Assembly: GCF_003935425.1 (NCBI RefSeq)
Contig: NZ_RHQN01000009.1
Span: 124,001-188,000, forward strand
DNA: 64,000 nucleotides
Direction: 5' to 3'
Source of the DNA: Pseudomonas sp. v388
Lineage (GTDB): Bacteria > Pseudomonadota > Gammaproteobacteria > Pseudomonadales > Pseudomonadaceae
Position 1 is the first letter of the stretch. The number at the start of each line of letters is the position of its first letter. The notes beneath the pieces were generated by a model that saw only the letters and a program-made list of their open reading frames with translations, searched no databases and was not told the origin of the DNA. Below, piece by piece: positions 27,841 to 39,917 of the stretch. Made by a program: the position numbers and the translations under genes.

Positions 27841-28260
27841 ATGATTATTTGCGGTGTAGAAATCAAAGGCAGCGAGGCCATCTTTGCCCTGGCCACCCGT
27901 ACCGGCAGCGGCATGTCGCATCTGCCTCTGGCAACCCGGAAGCTGGCGCTCGCGGACGACGACGAAGCCGCCAACGTCAAGGCGTTCGCGGCACAGATCG
28001 CCAGTTTCCTGCGCGAGAACGGCATCAGCCATATCGCCATCAAGAAACGCAGCAAGAAGGGCGAATTCGCTGGCGGCCCGACCACGTTCAAGATCGAGAC
28101 CGTGTTGCAGTTGATCACCGATTGCGACGTGGTGCTGATCTCGCCCCAGACCATCAATGCCCAGAACAAGAAACACCAGTTCGCCCTGCCCGACACCTTG
28201 AACAAATATCAGCACGAAGCCTTCAAGACGGCGTGCGCGGGGCTGATGAAGGGCATCTGA
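27841..28260 (+). CDS. DUF3010-family protein
   Basis: A 139-residue cytoplasmic protein beginning MIICGVEIKGSEAIFALA, with a RNase-H/actin-like beginning (acidic residues on strand one) and a conserved RSKKGEFAGGPTTFKIE segment. It is widespread in gammaproteobacteria without known function. Monocistronic, followed by repeats. Confidence 0.85.
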   Translation: MIICGVEIKGSEAIFALATRTGSGMSHLPLATRKLALADDDEAANVKAFAAQIASFLRENGISHIAIKKRSKKGEFAGGPTTFKIETVLQLITDCDVVLISPQTINAQNKKHQFALPDTLNKYQHEAFKTACAGLMKGI

Positions 28261-28290
28261 CGCGTCATGTTCTCAAGAACGACGAAATAC

Positions 28291-28505
28291 TGTGCGAGGC
28301 AGCTTGCTGGCGACAGCAGTGTGTCAGGCACTGTTGCACGCGCAGTTATATCGCAGTCGCGAGCAAGCTCCCTCCCACAGATTCGCAGCGACCGCGGTAC
28401 CTGTTGCGCACCGCAATAATTGTGCGAGGCAGCTTGCTGGCGACAGCAGTGTGTCAGGCACCGCTGTCGGGCGAGAAGTTAAAGACAGGTGGCTCCCTCC
28501 CACGG
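28291..28505. repeat. Two direct copies of a REP-like element
   Basis: A sequence starting TGTGCGAGGCAGCTTGCTGG runs on for about 38 identical bases near 28291 and again near 28418; each has CTCCCTCCCAC at or near its end. A third diverged copy occurs near 52318. This is a distinct subfamily from the GGAGCGAGCTTGCTC REPs in this window. Confidence 0.65.
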
Positions 28506-28536
28506 ATCGAGTCCAGCTTCACGGGATCTGTCCCAT

Positions 28537-28565
28537 AAAAAAACCCGCATCTCTGCGGGTTTTTT
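28537..28565 (-). terminator. Bidirectional rho-independent terminator
   Basis: AAAAAAACCCGC, loop ATCTCT, then GCGGGTTTTTT. It lies 14 bp beyond the fba stop codon and has T-runs in both directions. Confidence 0.92.
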
Positions 28566-28578
28566 ATACCTGATCAAC

Positions 28579-29643
28579 TTAGTTGATCTTGGCATCCAGC
28601 TCACCGCGCGCGTAGCGCTCGAACATGGCATCCAGGGAGATCGGCTTGATCTTGGACGCATTGCCGGCAGTGCCGAACGCTTCGTAACGTGCGATGCAGA
28701 CATCGCGCATGGCAGTCACGGTCTTGGCCAGGTACTTGCGCGGGTCGAACTCGCTGCGGTTCTTGGCCATGAACTCGCGGATGGCACCGGTGGACGCCAG
28801 ACGCAGGTCGGTGTCGATGTTGACCTTGCGCACGCCGTACTTGATGCCTTCGACGATTTCTTCAACCGGCACGCCGTAGGTTTCCTTGATGTCGCCGCCG
28901 TACTCGTTGATGATCTTCAGCCATTCCTGAGGAACGGAAGAGGAACCGTGCATCACCAGGTGAGTGTTCGGAATGCGCTTGTGGATTTCCTTGATGCGTT
29001 CGATCGCCAGGATGTCGCCGGTAGGCGGCTTGGTGAACTTGTACGCACCGTGGCTGGTGCCGATGGCGATCGCCAGGGCATCGACCTGAGTCTTCTTCAC
29101 GAAGTCAGCGGCTTCTTCTGGGTCGGTCAGCATCTGGCTGTGATCCAGAATGCCTTCGGCACCCACGCCGTCTTCTTCACCGGCCATGCCGGTTTCCAGC
29201 GAACCCAGCACACCCAGCTCACCTTCGACCGACACGCCGCAGGCGTGGGCGAAAGCGACGACGCGACGGGTCACGTCGACGTTGTATTCGTAGGTGGTCG
29301 GCGTCTTGCCGTCGACACCCAGGGAACCGTCCATCATGACCGAGCTGAAGCCCAACTGGATCGAGCGCTGGCAAATGTCCGGGCTGGTGCCGTGATCCTG
29401 GTGCATGACGACCGGGATATGCGGGAATTCTTCGACAGCGGCCAGGATCAGGTGACGCAGGAACGGGGCACCGGCGTATTTGCGGGCACCGGCCGAAGCC
29501 TGAACGATCACCGGGGAGTCGGTCTTGTCGGCCGCTTCCATAATGGCGCGCATCTGTTCCAGGTTGTTTACGTTGAAGGCTGGAACGCCGTAACCGAATT
29601 CGGCTGCGTGGTCCAACATCTGGCGCATGCTGATAAGTGCCAT
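28579..29643 (-). CDS. fba: Class II fructose-1,6-bisphosphate aldolase
   Basis: Zinc-dependent cleavage/condensation of fructose-1,6-bisphosphate with dihydroxyacetone phosphate and glyceraldehyde-3-phosphate. The 354-residue protein shows the zinc and catalytic region [12 protein letters not shown] near residue 80, and [26 protein letters not shown] and HGSSSVP. The start at 29643 ([13 protein letters not shown]) is the family start; the longer frame adds 35 unrelated residues. In pseudomonads lacking phosphofructokinase it serves mainly gluconeogenesis. Confidence 0.97.
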   Translation of the reverse strand: MALISMRQMLDHAAEFGYGVPAFNVNNLEQMRAIMEAADKTDSPVIVQASAGARKYAGAPFLRHLILAAVEEFPHIPVVMHQDHGTSPDICQRSIQLGFSSVMMDGSLGVDGKTPTTYEYNVDVTRRVVAFAHACGVSVEGELGVLGSLETGMAGEEDGVGAEGILDHSQMLTDPEEAADFVKKTQVDALAIAIGTSHGAYKFTKPPTGDILAIERIKEIHKRIPNTHLVMHGSSSVPQEWLKIINEYGGDIKETYGVPVEEIVEGIKYGVRKVNIDTDLRLASTGAIREFMAKNRSEFDPRKYLAKTVTAMRDVCIARYEAFGTAGNASKIKPISLDAMFERYARGELDAKIN

Positions 29644-29758
29644 TGTCTCGTTCTCTCCCGGTAGGGTCGTTAATCGTGCAAGCCTGCCGTAGTGGCGGCT
29701 GCTGTTCAAGTTATACGCCGCAGCAGCGCTGCCGTGCGGGTGATGCATCGGCTGCGTA

Positions 29759-30085
29759 TTACCTGGCTTTGCAGCCGCGACCGATCAAATCATTGGTGGC
29801 GTCCCAATAAATCACGCCTTCGTTACCCTTGTTGACGAACGCCAACACGTTGTTGCTGTAGAGCATGCCACTGGCGGCGCCCGGTTCGGCCTGCAACCTG
29901 ACCACCTGGTCGCTTTCGTTCAGGCGTACATCGACCTGCTTCTCGCTGGAATCGATGAACCGCCAATGAACCTCGGCCATGCTGTCGCAACGCCAATGGT
30001 TCCAGGGGTCGCCCTGCTGCGGAGCACCGCTGCTCGCACAACCGCCCAGCATCGCCAAGCCCACAAGAGCCAACAAGCCTTTCAT
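29759..30085 (-). CDS. MliC-like lipoprotein
   Basis: A 108-residue outer-membrane or periplasmic lipoprotein. Signal peptide with lipobox LGGC ([16 protein letters not shown]). The mature domain WRCDS...[15 protein letters not shown]...ASGMLYSNN...W resembles the membrane-bound C-type lysozyme inhibitor (MliC) beta-barrel, including two cysteines (CDS near residue 33 and GRGCKAR at the end). Between fba and other lipoprotein genes. Confidence 0.8.
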   Translation of the reverse strand: MKGLLALVGLAMLGGCASSGAPQQGDPWNHWRCDSMAEVHWRFIDSSEKQVDVRLNESDQVVRLQAEPGAASGMLYSNNVLAFVNKGNEGVIYWDATNDLIGRGCKAR

Positions 30086-30138
30086 TACATCTCCTGGCCT
30101 GCCCGGCGAAACCGGCGCTCGGCGAGCGCCGCAGTCTG

Positions 30139-30336
30139 TCAGGGGCAGTTCTGTTCCTGATTACGATCATCGGCCGGCTCGCCGGTGACCCGCGCCTCAA
30201 CACGCTGGGCGTTGTCGGTCGTCGGTACATCCACGGAGGCCGGGCTGAATACTTCACAGGTCTTGGCGTGAGTGCCAGAACCGGTACAGCCTGCTACTAC
30301 AAAGCAACTCACAAGAGCCAGGGCGGCGATTTTCAT
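30139..30336 (-). CDS. Small lipoprotein, 65 residues
   Basis: MKIAALALVSCFVVAGC is a lipoprotein signal with lipobox VAGC. The remaining 48 residues are polar with two further cysteines (KTCEVF, QNCP). The start is supported by AAGGAG upstream on the minus strand. No function recognised. Short gene inside longer spurious frames. Confidence 0.7.
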   Translation of the reverse strand: MKIAALALVSCFVVAGCTGSGTHAKTCEVFSPASVDVPTTDNAQRVEARVTGEPADDRNQEQNCP

Positions 30337-30421
30337 GGCGAAACTCCTTTCTCGGAAAGTAATCCACCCTTTAAAGACCGCCACACTGCACAGATGTTGC
30401 CGACAACGCTTCCAGAACCGG

Positions 30422-30652
30422 TCAGCGACAGGCGACGTTGCCGACCTGAGGCATGAATTCGTAACGATCCCACACCTCGCGTCCACCGCGCTTGTAGATG
30501 ACCGGCACGGTCTCGGCCTGCCATCCGGCCTGGTAACAGCTGAGCTGAAGCAACCGGGCCTCTGGAGCAGACTCAGCTTCGTCGGCCACAGGACCGCTTG
30601 CACAACCGACCAATGCGCCGGCCATGAAAAACAACGGTAATGCCCTTACCAT
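30422..30652 (-). CDS. Small lipoprotein upstream of the pgk cluster, 76 residues
   Basis: MVRALPLFFMAGALVGC is a lipoprotein signal with lipobox LVGC; the mature part contains SCYQAGWQAETVPVIYKRGGREVWDRYEF. GGGAG precedes ATG 30652, which was preferred over the frame start at 30670. Conserved hypothetical in the same place (between fba and pgk) in pseudomonads, as far as known; function unknown. Confidence 0.75.
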   Translation of the reverse strand: MVRALPLFFMAGALVGCASGPVADEAESAPEARLLQLSCYQAGWQAETVPVIYKRGGREVWDRYEFMPQVGNVACR

Positions 30653-30679
30653 CTGCCACTCCCTTGCCAATGCCGCAAA

Positions 30680-31843
30680 TCAGCCCTTGGCGCGTTGTTC
30701 AAGCATTTCCACCGCCGGCAGGACCTTGCCTTCCACGAATTCGAGGAACGCGCCGCCACCGGTGGAGATGTAGGAAATCTGCTGCGCGACATCATACTTG
30801 TCGATTGCCGCCAGCGTGTCACCGCCACCGGCGATGGAGAACGCCGGGCTTTCGGCAATGGCCTTGGCCAGCGTCTTGGTACCTTCGCCGAACTGATCGA
30901 ATTCGAACACGCCGACCGGGCCGTTCCACAGGATAGTCCTGGAAGATTTCAACAGTTCGGCGAACTGTGCAGCGGTCTGCGGACCAATGTCGAGAATCAT
31001 GTCGTCATCGGCGACGTCGGCGATCAGCTTGACGGTCGCTTCTGCGTCCTCGGCAAACGCCTTGGCAACCACCACGTCTACCGGCAACGGCACGCTGACC
31101 TTGGCGGCGATGGCGCGGGCGGTGTCCAGCAGGTCCGGCTCATAGAGGGACTTGCCGACTTTGTGACCGGCCGCAGCCAGGAACGTATTGGCAATGCCGC
31201 CACCGACGATCAACTGGTTGCAGATGGCGCTCAGGCTGTTGAGCACATCGAGCTTGGTCGAGACCTTGGAACCGGCAACGATGGCGGCCATCGGTTGGGC
31301 CGGAGCGCCCAGCGCCTTGCCCAAGGCATCCAGTTCAGCCGCCAGCAACGGACCAGCCGCTGCGACTTTGGCGAACTTGGCCACGCCGTGGGTGGAGCCT
31401 TCGGCGCGGTGCGCGGTGCCGAACGCGTCCATGACGAACACGTCGCACAGCGCGGCGTATTTCCGGGCCAGCTCGTCGGCGTTCTTTTTCTCGCCCTTGT
31501 TGAAGCGCACGTTCTCGAACAGCACGACGTCGCCCGGCTTGACGTCTACGCCGTCCAGGTATTCGGCGACCAGCGGCACGTCACGGCCCAACGCCTTGCT
31601 CAGGTATTCGGCAACCGGCTTGAGGCTGTTCTCGGCCGAAAACTCGCCTTCGGTCGGCCGCCCCAGGTGCGAGCAGACCATGACGGCTGCGCCTTTCTCC
31701 AGCGCCAGCTTGATGGTCGGCAGCGAAGCGAGGATGCGCGCGTCGCTGCTGACAGCGCCGTCCTTGATCGGGACGTTGAGGTCTTCGCGGATCAGTACAC
31801 GCTTACCTTGCAGATCGAGGTCGGTCATCTTCAACACGGTCAT
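30680..31843 (-). CDS. pgk: Phosphoglycerate kinase
   Basis: Interconverts 1,3-bisphosphoglycerate and 3-phosphoglycerate. 387 residues, the standard bacterial length. N-terminal substrate-binding [15 protein letters not shown], the SHLGRPTEG basic patch, [12 protein letters not shown], and the C-terminal nucleotide site GGGDTLAAI are all present. It follows epd by 15 bp in the same direction and belongs to the tkt-epd-pgk cluster. Confidence 0.97.
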   Translation of the reverse strand: MTVLKMTDLDLQGKRVLIREDLNVPIKDGAVSSDARILASLPTIKLALEKGAAVMVCSHLGRPTEGEFSAENSLKPVAEYLSKALGRDVPLVAEYLDGVDVKPGDVVLFENVRFNKGEKKNADELARKYAALCDVFVMDAFGTAHRAEGSTHGVAKFAKVAAAGPLLAAELDALGKALGAPAQPMAAIVAGSKVSTKLDVLNSLSAICNQLIVGGGIANTFLAAAGHKVGKSLYEPDLLDTARAIAAKVSVPLPVDVVVAKAFAEDAEATVKLIADVADDDMILDIGPQTAAQFAELLKSSRTILWNGPVGVFEFDQFGEGTKTLAKAIAESPAFSIAGGGDTLAAIDKYDVAQQISYISTGGGAFLEFVEGKVLPAVEMLEQRAKG

Positions 31844-31858
31844 GAGGCGTTCCTGTTT

Positions 31859-32908
31859 TTACTGTTGTTGGTCCGCGACGCGCAGGAAGTGGTCCGCGAC
31901 GTCGAGCATTCGATTGGCAAAACCCCATTCGTTGTCGAACCAGGCCAGCACGTTGACCAGCCTTGGGCCGGAAACGCGAGTCTGACTGGCATCGACGATG
32001 GCCGAATGCGGGTCATGGTTGAAATCACAACTGGCATGCGGCAATTCGGTATACGCCAGCAAGCCCTTGAGCGGGCCGCGGGTGGCGGCTTCGCGCAAGA
32101 TGCGGTTGATCTCGACAGCATCGGTATTACGCGTGGTTTGCAGCGTGATATCCAGACACGAGACGTTGACCGTCGGTACGCGAACTGCTTTGGCCTGAAT
32201 TCGGCCCGCAAGTTCCGGGAGCAGCCGCTCAATTCCGCGGGCAAGCCCGGTGGACACCGGAATGATCGACTGGAAAGCCGAGCGCGTACGACGCAAATCC
32301 TCATGGTGATAAGCGTCGATCACCGGCTGGTCGTTCATTGCCGAATGGATGGTGGTGATGGTGACGTAATCCAGACCCAGCGTCTGATCCAGCAGTCGCA
32401 ACAGCGGCACGCTGCAATTGGTGGTGCAGGACGCAGCGGACACCAGCAACTCGTTGCCGGTCAGGTTCTGCTGGTTGACGCCGAACACGACGGTGGCGTC
32501 GACATCACGCTCACTGGCCATCGGCTGTGAGAACAACACACGCGGCGCGCCAGCATCGAGAAAGCGCTGGCCGTCTTCCCGGGTGTTGTAGACGCCGGAG
32601 CACTCCAGCACCAGGTCGACTTCCAGGGCGGCCCAATCAATGCCTTCGGGCGCCGGGCTGCGCAGCACGCGAATCCGGTGGTCGTTGATGTGCAGATAAT
32701 CGCCTTCGACCCGCACTTCGCCGGGAAACCGGCCGTGGGTGGAGTCAAAGCGCGTGAGGTATTCAAGGCTGGCCATGTCGGCCAGGTCGTTGATGGCAAC
32801 GACTTCGAAACCCGCCTTTGCCCCACGCTCACATAACGCGCGCACGACGCAACGACCGATGCGGCCGTAACCGTTCAGAGCAACTTTGTAGGGGCGGGGC
32901 TGGGGCAT
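31859..32908 (-). CDS. epd: D-erythrose-4-phosphate dehydrogenase
   Basis: GAPDH-family enzyme of 349 residues that oxidises erythrose-4-phosphate to 4-phosphoerythronate for pyridoxal phosphate synthesis. It carries the NAD motif ALNGYGRIGRCVVRAL and the catalytic cysteine region SAASCTTNCSVPLLR. Placement between tkt and pgk, as in the classical epd-pgk-fba arrangement, separates it from glycolytic Gap. Assignment as Epd rather than Gap rests on family appearance and synteny. Confidence 0.9.
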   Translation of the reverse strand: MPQPRPYKVALNGYGRIGRCVVRALCERGAKAGFEVVAINDLADMASLEYLTRFDSTHGRFPGEVRVEGDYLHINDHRIRVLRSPAPEGIDWAALEVDLVLECSGVYNTREDGQRFLDAGAPRVLFSQPMASERDVDATVVFGVNQQNLTGNELLVSAASCTTNCSVPLLRLLDQTLGLDYVTITTIHSAMNDQPVIDAYHHEDLRRTRSAFQSIIPVSTGLARGIERLLPELAGRIQAKAVRVPTVNVSCLDITLQTTRNTDAVEINRILREAATRGPLKGLLAYTELPHASCDFNHDPHSAIVDASQTRVSGPRLVNVLAWFDNEWGFANRMLDVADHFLRVADQQQ

Positions 32909-32928
32909 GGGGTTCTCGGGAGTCTATT

Positions 32929-33017
32929 GTGGGAGCGGACTTGGCCGCGAAGTAAACCACGCGCTGTGCCAGAGGCGCCGCGTAGCTTCATTCGCGGACA
33001 AGTCCGCTCCCACAAGT
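32929..33017. repeat. REP-type pair between tkt and epd
   Basis: TGTGGGAGCGGACTTGGCCGCG and the inverted CGCGGACAAGTCCGCTCCCACA-like arm are about 45 bp apart in the intercistronic space. Confidence 0.7.
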
Positions 33018-33031
33018 ACAGGTCGTTGCTT

Positions 33032-35029
33032 TTAGTCTTCCAGCAGCTCTTCTGCCGTGCTCAACACGTTTTCCAGCGTGAAGCCGAACTCTTCGAACAG
33101 CGCAGGCGCAGGGGCCGACTCGCCGAAGGTGGTCATGCCGATCACGCGGCCTTCCAGACCGACGTACTTGTACCAGTAGTCGGCGTGTGCGGCTTCGATG
33201 GCGATACGCGCGCTGACCTGCAGCGGCAGGACCGACTGCTTGTAGCCTGGGTCCTGGGCTTCGAACACGCTGGTGCACGGCATGGAAACCACGCGAACCT
33301 TGCGACCTTGCGCGGTCAGGGCATCGAATGCCTCGACGGCCAGACCGATTTCCGAACCGGTAGCGATCAGGATCAGTTCAGGCTCGCCGACACAGTCGCG
33401 CAGCACGTAACCACCGCGAGCGATGTCGGCCAACTGCGCATCGTCACGCTTCTGGTGCGGCAGGTTCTGACGCGAGAAGATCAATGCCGACGGGCCATCA
33501 TTACGCTCGATGGCGTATTTCCAGGCGACTGCCGATTCCACGGCGTCGGCCGGACGCCAGGTGTCCAGGTTCGGCGTGGTACGCAGGCTGGTCAGCTGTT
33601 CGATCGGCTGGTGCGTCGGGCCGTCTTCGCCCAGACCGATGGAGTCGTGGGTGAATACATGGATCACACGTTTCTTCATCAGTGCGGCCATGCGCACTGC
33701 GTTGCGAGCGTATTCCATGAAGATCAGGAAGGTGGCGCCGTATGGGACGAAACCGCCGTGCAGGGCGATGCCGTTCATCATGGCAGCCTGACCGAATTCG
33801 CGCACGCCGTAATGCAGGTAGTTGCCGTTGGCGTCTTCGCCGGTGATGCTCTTGCAGCCCTTCCAGATGGTCAGGTTGGAGCCGGCCAGGTCAGCGGAGC
33901 CGCCCAGGATTTCAGGCAGCAACGGACCGAATGCACTCAAGGCGTTCTGGCTGGCCTTGCGGCTGGCGATGGTCTCGCCCTTGGCGTTGACTTCGGCGAC
34001 GTAGGCGGCCGACTTCTCGGCGAAATCGACCGGCAGCTCGCCGCTCATGCGCCGGATGAACTCGTTGGCCAGCTCAGGGAACGCAGCGGAGTAAGCCGCG
34101 AAACGCTGATCCCATTCTGCTTCGGCGGCCAGGCCTTTTTCTTTCGCATCCCACTGGGCGTAGATATCCGCCGGGATTTCGAAAGGACCGTGGTTCCATT
34201 TCAGTGCGGCGCGGGTCAGGGCGATTTCGTCGGCACCCAGCGGCGCGCCGTGGGATTCTTCCTTGCCCTGCTTGTTCGGCGAACCGAAGCCGATGGTGGT
34301 CTTGCAGCAGATCAGCGTCGGCTGCTCGCTCTTGCGAGCGGTGTCGATGGCGGTCTTGATTTCATCGGCATCGTGACCGTCGACGTTGCGGATCACCTGC
34401 CAGCCGTAGGACTCGAAGCGCTTGGGCGTGTCATCGGTGAACCAGCCTTCGACTTCGCCGTCGATGGAGATGCCGTTGTCGTCGTAGAAGGCGATCAGCT
34501 TGCCCAGGCGCAGGGTGCCGGCCAGCGACGCCACTTCGTGGGAGATACCTTCCATCATGCAGCCGTCGCCCATGAACACGTAAGTGTTGTGGTCAACGAT
34601 ATCGTGGCCCGGACGGTTGAACTGGGCGGCGAGGGTTTTCTCGGCGGCGGCAAAACCGACGGCGTTGGCGAAACCCTGGCCCAGCGGGCCGGTGGTGGTT
34701 TCAACACCCGGCGTGTAGCCGAATTCCGGGTGACCCGGCGTGCGGCTGTGCAGCTGGCGGAAATTCTTCAGGTCGTCGATGGACAGGTCGTAGCCGGTCA
34801 GGTGCAGCAGCGAGTAGATCAGCATCGAACCATGCCCGTTGGACATGATGAAACGGTCGCGGTCTGCGAACGCCGGGTTGGCCGGGTTGTGCTTCAGATA
34901 GTCGCGCCAAAGAACTTCGGCGATATCCGCCATGCCCATGGGGGCACCGGGATGGCCGCTGTTGGCTTTTTGCACGGCATCCATGCTGAGGGCACGAATG
35001 GCGTTGGCACGCTCACGACGGCTTGGCAT
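33032..35029 (-). CDS. tktA: Transketolase
   Basis: Thiamine-diphosphate enzyme of the pentose phosphate pathway, 665 residues. The cofactor motif [20 protein letters not shown], the N-terminal [20 protein letters not shown] and [17 protein letters not shown] are diagnostic. CAGGAG precedes ATG 35029, so the 16-codon upstream extension was dropped. It likely begins the leftward tkt-epd-pgk-fba group. Confidence 0.97.
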   Translation of the reverse strand: MPSRRERANAIRALSMDAVQKANSGHPGAPMGMADIAEVLWRDYLKHNPANPAFADRDRFIMSNGHGSMLIYSLLHLTGYDLSIDDLKNFRQLHSRTPGHPEFGYTPGVETTTGPLGQGFANAVGFAAAEKTLAAQFNRPGHDIVDHNTYVFMGDGCMMEGISHEVASLAGTLRLGKLIAFYDDNGISIDGEVEGWFTDDTPKRFESYGWQVIRNVDGHDADEIKTAIDTARKSEQPTLICCKTTIGFGSPNKQGKEESHGAPLGADEIALTRAALKWNHGPFEIPADIYAQWDAKEKGLAAEAEWDQRFAAYSAAFPELANEFIRRMSGELPVDFAEKSAAYVAEVNAKGETIASRKASQNALSAFGPLLPEILGGSADLAGSNLTIWKGCKSITGEDANGNYLHYGVREFGQAAMMNGIALHGGFVPYGATFLIFMEYARNAVRMAALMKKRVIHVFTHDSIGLGEDGPTHQPIEQLTSLRTTPNLDTWRPADAVESAVAWKYAIERNDGPSALIFSRQNLPHQKRDDAQLADIARGGYVLRDCVGEPELILIATGSEIGLAVEAFDALTAQGRKVRVVSMPCTSVFEAQDPGYKQSVLPLQVSARIAIEAAHADYWYKYVGLEGRVIGMTTFGESAPAPALFEEFGFTLENVLSTAEELLED

Positions 35030-35220
35030 CGCTGATCTCCTGGGAATGAAAGAATGGGATCGGAAAAAGACGGCCATTTTCCCTCAGGGACTCTCCGGGG
35101 GCAATGACAGACTGGTAACCATAGAATGTTTTTTCCGGCGATGAGGCAGTTATTCGGCCGCATATGCCCCTATCGCCCTCAAACCGGCAGCGTAGCGCAG
35201 GCCCAAAAGCCGCCGCTCAT

Positions 35221-35244
35221 CAATATCAAAACTTTTTGATATTG
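35221..35244. promoter_or_regulatory. Perfect palindrome, probable operator of the ArsR-type regulator and metK
   Basis: CAATATCAAA and TTTGATATTG, separated by ACTT, form a perfect 10-bp inverted repeat 41 bp before the regulator start. ATATCAA...TTGATAT symmetry is typical of ArsR-family sites and resembles the reported SahR-type motif. Autoregulation, and control of the coupled metK, is inferred. Confidence 0.75.
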
Positions 35245-35285
35245 GCCTTGCGGACCGCCGGATGGCTCTCTAGACTGCGTTGCTT

Positions 35286-36302
35286 ATGAACCTGCCAGCA
35301 CCCGCCCTTCGCCATGACGACTGCGACGACCTCTCTGCCCTGTGCAAGGCCGGCGGCGATCCTCTGCGGCTGAATGTGCTGCGCGCACTGGCCAACGATT
35401 CGTTCGGCGTGCTGGAACTGGCGCAGATCTTCGCCATTGGTCAGTCGGGCATGAGCCACCACCTCAAGGTGCTGGCCCAGGCCGAACTGGTGGCGACCCG
35501 GCGTGAAGGCAATGCGATTTTCTATCGCCGCGCCCTGCCCCACACCCAACGACCGGGCGGCAGGTTGCATGCCGCCCTGCTCGAAGAAATCGACACGCTG
35601 ACCTTGCCGGGTGACGTGCTGGAGCGGATCGACGTGGTGCATCGGCAACGAGCACTGGCCAGCCAGGATTTTTTCGCCCGCACCGCAGAGAAATTTCGCG
35701 CCCAGCAGGACCTGATCGCAGGACTGGCTCAATACCGCGAAAGCCTGTTGTCACTGCTCGACAAGCTGAGCTTCGGCCAGGCCGCCACGGCGCTGGAAGT
35801 CGGGCCGGGCGACGGTGGTTTTCTGCCGGAGCTGGCCCGCCGTTTTCAGCACGTCACGGCCATGGACAACAGCCCGGCCATGCTCGAACTGGCGCGGGAG
35901 GTGTGCACGCGTCTGGCGCTGGCTAATGTAGAGCTGCGACTGGCCGATGCACTGGCAGACGCTAAAGTGCATGTCGACTGCGTCGTCTTGAACATGGTGC
36001 TTCACCATCTCGCCGCACCGGCCGAAGCCTTGAAACAACTGGCCGGGCATGTGCGACCGGGCGGCAGTCTGCTGATAACAGAATTGTGCAGCCACGATCA
36101 GAGCTGGGCCAGGGAGGCCTGTGGCGATCTCTGGTTGGGGTTCGAACAGGAAGATCTGGCCCGTTGGGCCATCGCTGCGGGGCTAGTCCCCGGGGAAAGC
36201 CTGTACGTGGGCTTACGTAATGGTTTCCAGATCCAGGTCCGCCATTTTCAGCGACCGGCTGGCGACACTCACATCGGTAAAATTCAGGAAACCCGTAGAT
36301 GA
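35286..36302 (+). CDS. ArsR-family regulator fused to a SAM-dependent methyltransferase domain
   Basis: A 338-residue two-domain protein. A winged-helix ArsR domain (about 15-90, [21 protein letters not shown]...[15 protein letters not shown]) is followed by a class I methyltransferase fold with SAM motif [18 protein letters not shown] near residue 175 and [11 protein letters not shown]. It overlaps metK by 4 nt (ATGA), so it is translationally coupled to S-adenosylmethionine synthesis. Homologues of this architecture (SahR-like) sense S-adenosylhomocysteine and repress methionine-cycle genes; that role is inferred. Start ATG 35286; the TTG two codons earlier is less likely. Confidence 0.85.
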   Translation: MNLPAPALRHDDCDDLSALCKAGGDPLRLNVLRALANDSFGVLELAQIFAIGQSGMSHHLKVLAQAELVATRREGNAIFYRRALPHTQRPGGRLHAALLEEIDTLTLPGDVLERIDVVHRQRALASQDFFARTAEKFRAQQDLIAGLAQYRESLLSLLDKLSFGQAATALEVGPGDGGFLPELARRFQHVTAMDNSPAMLELAREVCTRLALANVELRLADALADAKVHVDCVVLNMVLHHLAAPAEALKQLAGHVRPGGSLLITELCSHDQSWAREACGDLWLGFEQEDLARWAIAAGLVPGESLYVGLRNGFQIQVRHFQRPAGDTHIGKIQETRR

Positions 36303-37489
36303 GCGACTACTCACTTTTCACCTCCGAGTCCGTGTCCGAAGGGCATCCGGACAAGATCGCCGACCAGATTTCCGATGCGGTTCTGGACGCCATCATCGCT
36401 GAAGACAAATACGCCCGTGTTGCGTGCGAAACCCTGGTCAAGACCGGTGTCGCGATCATCGCCGGCGAAGTCACCACTTCGGCGTGGGTCGATCTGGAAG
36501 ACATCGTGCGTAACGTCATCCTCGATATCGGCTACAACAGCTCCGACGTCGGCTTCGACGGCGCGACCTGCGGCGTGATGAACATCATCGGCAAGCAGTC
36601 GGTGGACATCGCCCAGGGCGTTGACCGCACCAAGCCTGAAGATCAGGGCGCCGGCGACCAGGGCCTGATGTTCGGCTACGCCAGCAACGAAACCGACGTA
36701 CTGATGCCGGCTCCGATCACCTTTTCCCACCAGCTGGTGCAGCGCCAGGCCGAAGCCCGCAAGTCCGGCCTGCTGCCGTGGCTGCGTCCGGACGCCAAGT
36801 CGCAGGTCACCTGCCGCTACGAAAACGGCAAGGTGGTCGGCGTCGACGCTATCGTGCTGTCGACCCAGCACAACCCGGACGTGTCCTACAAGGACCTGCG
36901 CGAAGGCGTCATGGAGCTGATCGTCAAGCACGTGATCCCGGCCGAGCTGCTGCACAAGGACACCCAGTTCCACATCAACCCCACCGGCAACTTCATCATC
37001 GGTGGCCCGGTAGGCGACTGCGGCCTGACCGGTCGCAAGATCATCGTTGACACCTACGGCGGCATGGCTCGCCACGGTGGCGGCGCGTTCTCCGGCAAGG
37101 ACCCATCGAAAGTCGACCGCTCCGCTGCTTACGCCGGTCGTTACGTGGCCAAGAACATCGTCGCTGCCGGCCTGGCCGAGCGTTGCGAAATTCAGGTTTC
37201 CTACGCCATCGGCGTCGCCCAGCCGACATCGATCTCGCTGAACACCTTCGGCACCGGCAAGATCAGCGATGACAAGATCATCAAACTGGTCCGCGACACC
37301 TTCGACCTGCGTCCATACGCGATCACCACCATGCTCGACCTGCTGCACCCGATGTACCAGGCGACCGCGGCCTACGGCCACTTCGGTCGTACGCCGGTGG
37401 AAATGACCGTGGGTGACGACACCTTCACCGCCTTCACCTGGGAAAAAACCGACCGCGCCGACGCCCTGCGCGCCGCTGCCGGCCTGTAA
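36299..37489 (+). CDS. metK: S-adenosylmethionine synthetase
   Basis: Makes S-adenosylmethionine from methionine and ATP. 396 residues, the standard length. Signatures [12 protein letters not shown] and [19 protein letters not shown] are present, as is the N-terminal [21 protein letters not shown]. It overlaps the upstream regulator by 4 nt and ends at a terminator. It is the first step of the methyl cycle that ahcY and metF elsewhere in the window continue. Confidence 0.98.
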   Translation: MSDYSLFTSESVSEGHPDKIADQISDAVLDAIIAEDKYARVACETLVKTGVAIIAGEVTTSAWVDLEDIVRNVILDIGYNSSDVGFDGATCGVMNIIGKQSVDIAQGVDRTKPEDQGAGDQGLMFGYASNETDVLMPAPITFSHQLVQRQAEARKSGLLPWLRPDAKSQVTCRYENGKVVGVDAIVLSTQHNPDVSYKDLREGVMELIVKHVIPAELLHKDTQFHINPTGNFIIGGPVGDCGLTGRKIIVDTYGGMARHGGGAFSGKDPSKVDRSAAYAGRYVAKNIVAAGLAERCEIQVSYAIGVAQPTSISLNTFGTGKISDDKIIKLVRDTFDLRPYAITTMLDLLHPMYQATAAYGHFGRTPVEMTVGDDTFTAFTWEKTDRADALRAAAGL

Positions 37490-37507
37490 CACGCTCGCGC
37501 TACAGCA

Positions 37508-37542
37508 AAAGCCCCCGACGGCATGAGCCTTGGGGGCTTTTT
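37508..37542 (+). terminator. Rho-independent terminator of metK
   Basis: AAAGCCCCC and GGGGGCTTTTT arms with a 15-nt loop, starting 19 bp after the metK stop codon. Confidence 0.92.
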
Positions 37543-37576
37543 ATTGCGCAGCTGTGCAGGGGCTGGAGAACTCTGA

Positions 37577-39349
<1,773 letters not shown>

Positions 39350-39413
39350 GTATTTTTCAGTGCCGGGTATCAGTTTTCCATACGCCCGGACGCATTGTTT
39401 CAAAGGAGTTCAC

Positions 39414-39824
39414 ATGAAGCTTTTCTCACCCCTGATTCTGCTCACCAGCTGCACATTGCTGGCCACGCCACTACTGGCGGCAGAACAGGCTCCCCAGGCT
39501 TCCGAATGCCTGGTCAAGAGTCAGGAAATCAGCAGCAAGATCCAGGAAGCCAAGACCGAGGGCAATAAACAACAGCAGGCCGGCCTGGAAAAGGCCCTGA
39601 GCGAGGTCAACGCCAACTGCACCGAAACCTCTCTGCTCAAGCAACGTGAACAGAAAGTGCTGGATGCCAAACGGGAAGTCAGCCGCCGTCAGACCGACCT
39701 GAACAAAGCGATGACCAAAGGCGACCCCGAACGGATCAACAAGCGCAAGGACAAGCTTGCGGAGTCGCGCAAGGAATTGCAGGACGCCCAGTCCGAGCTG
39801 GAAAAGGTCCAGCCGGCGGAATGA
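39414..39824 (+). CDS. DUF1090-family periplasmic protein
   Basis: 136 residues with a signal peptide of about 22 residues (MKLFSPLILLTSCTLLATPLLA). The mature part is almost wholly charged alpha helix, probably coiled coil (ISSKIQEAKTEGNKQQQAGLEKAL; KVLDAKREVSRRQTDLNKA), with two cysteines. This matches the YqjC/DUF1090 family. AAAGGAG precedes the start. Function unknown; envelope location is predicted. Confidence 0.85.
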   Translation: MKLFSPLILLTSCTLLATPLLAAEQAPQASECLVKSQEISSKIQEAKTEGNKQQQAGLEKALSEVNANCTETSLLKQREQKVLDAKREVSRRQTDLNKAMTKGDPERINKRKDKLAESRKELQDAQSELEKVQPAE

Positions 39825-39838
39825 AGCGGTGAGGAATT

Positions 39839-39907
39839 GGCCAGCACGCTGGCTCCTGCAGGGTCGCGGCGCATCTTTGATCCGCAGGAGCCGGCTTGCT
39901 GGCGAAC
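39839..39907. repeat. REP-type inverted pair
   Basis: GGCCAGCACGCTGGCTCCTGCA and inverted GCAGGAGCCGGCTTGCTGGC between the convergent DUF1090 and MAPEG genes. Confidence 0.65.
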
Positions 39908-39917
39908 AACACCCGCA

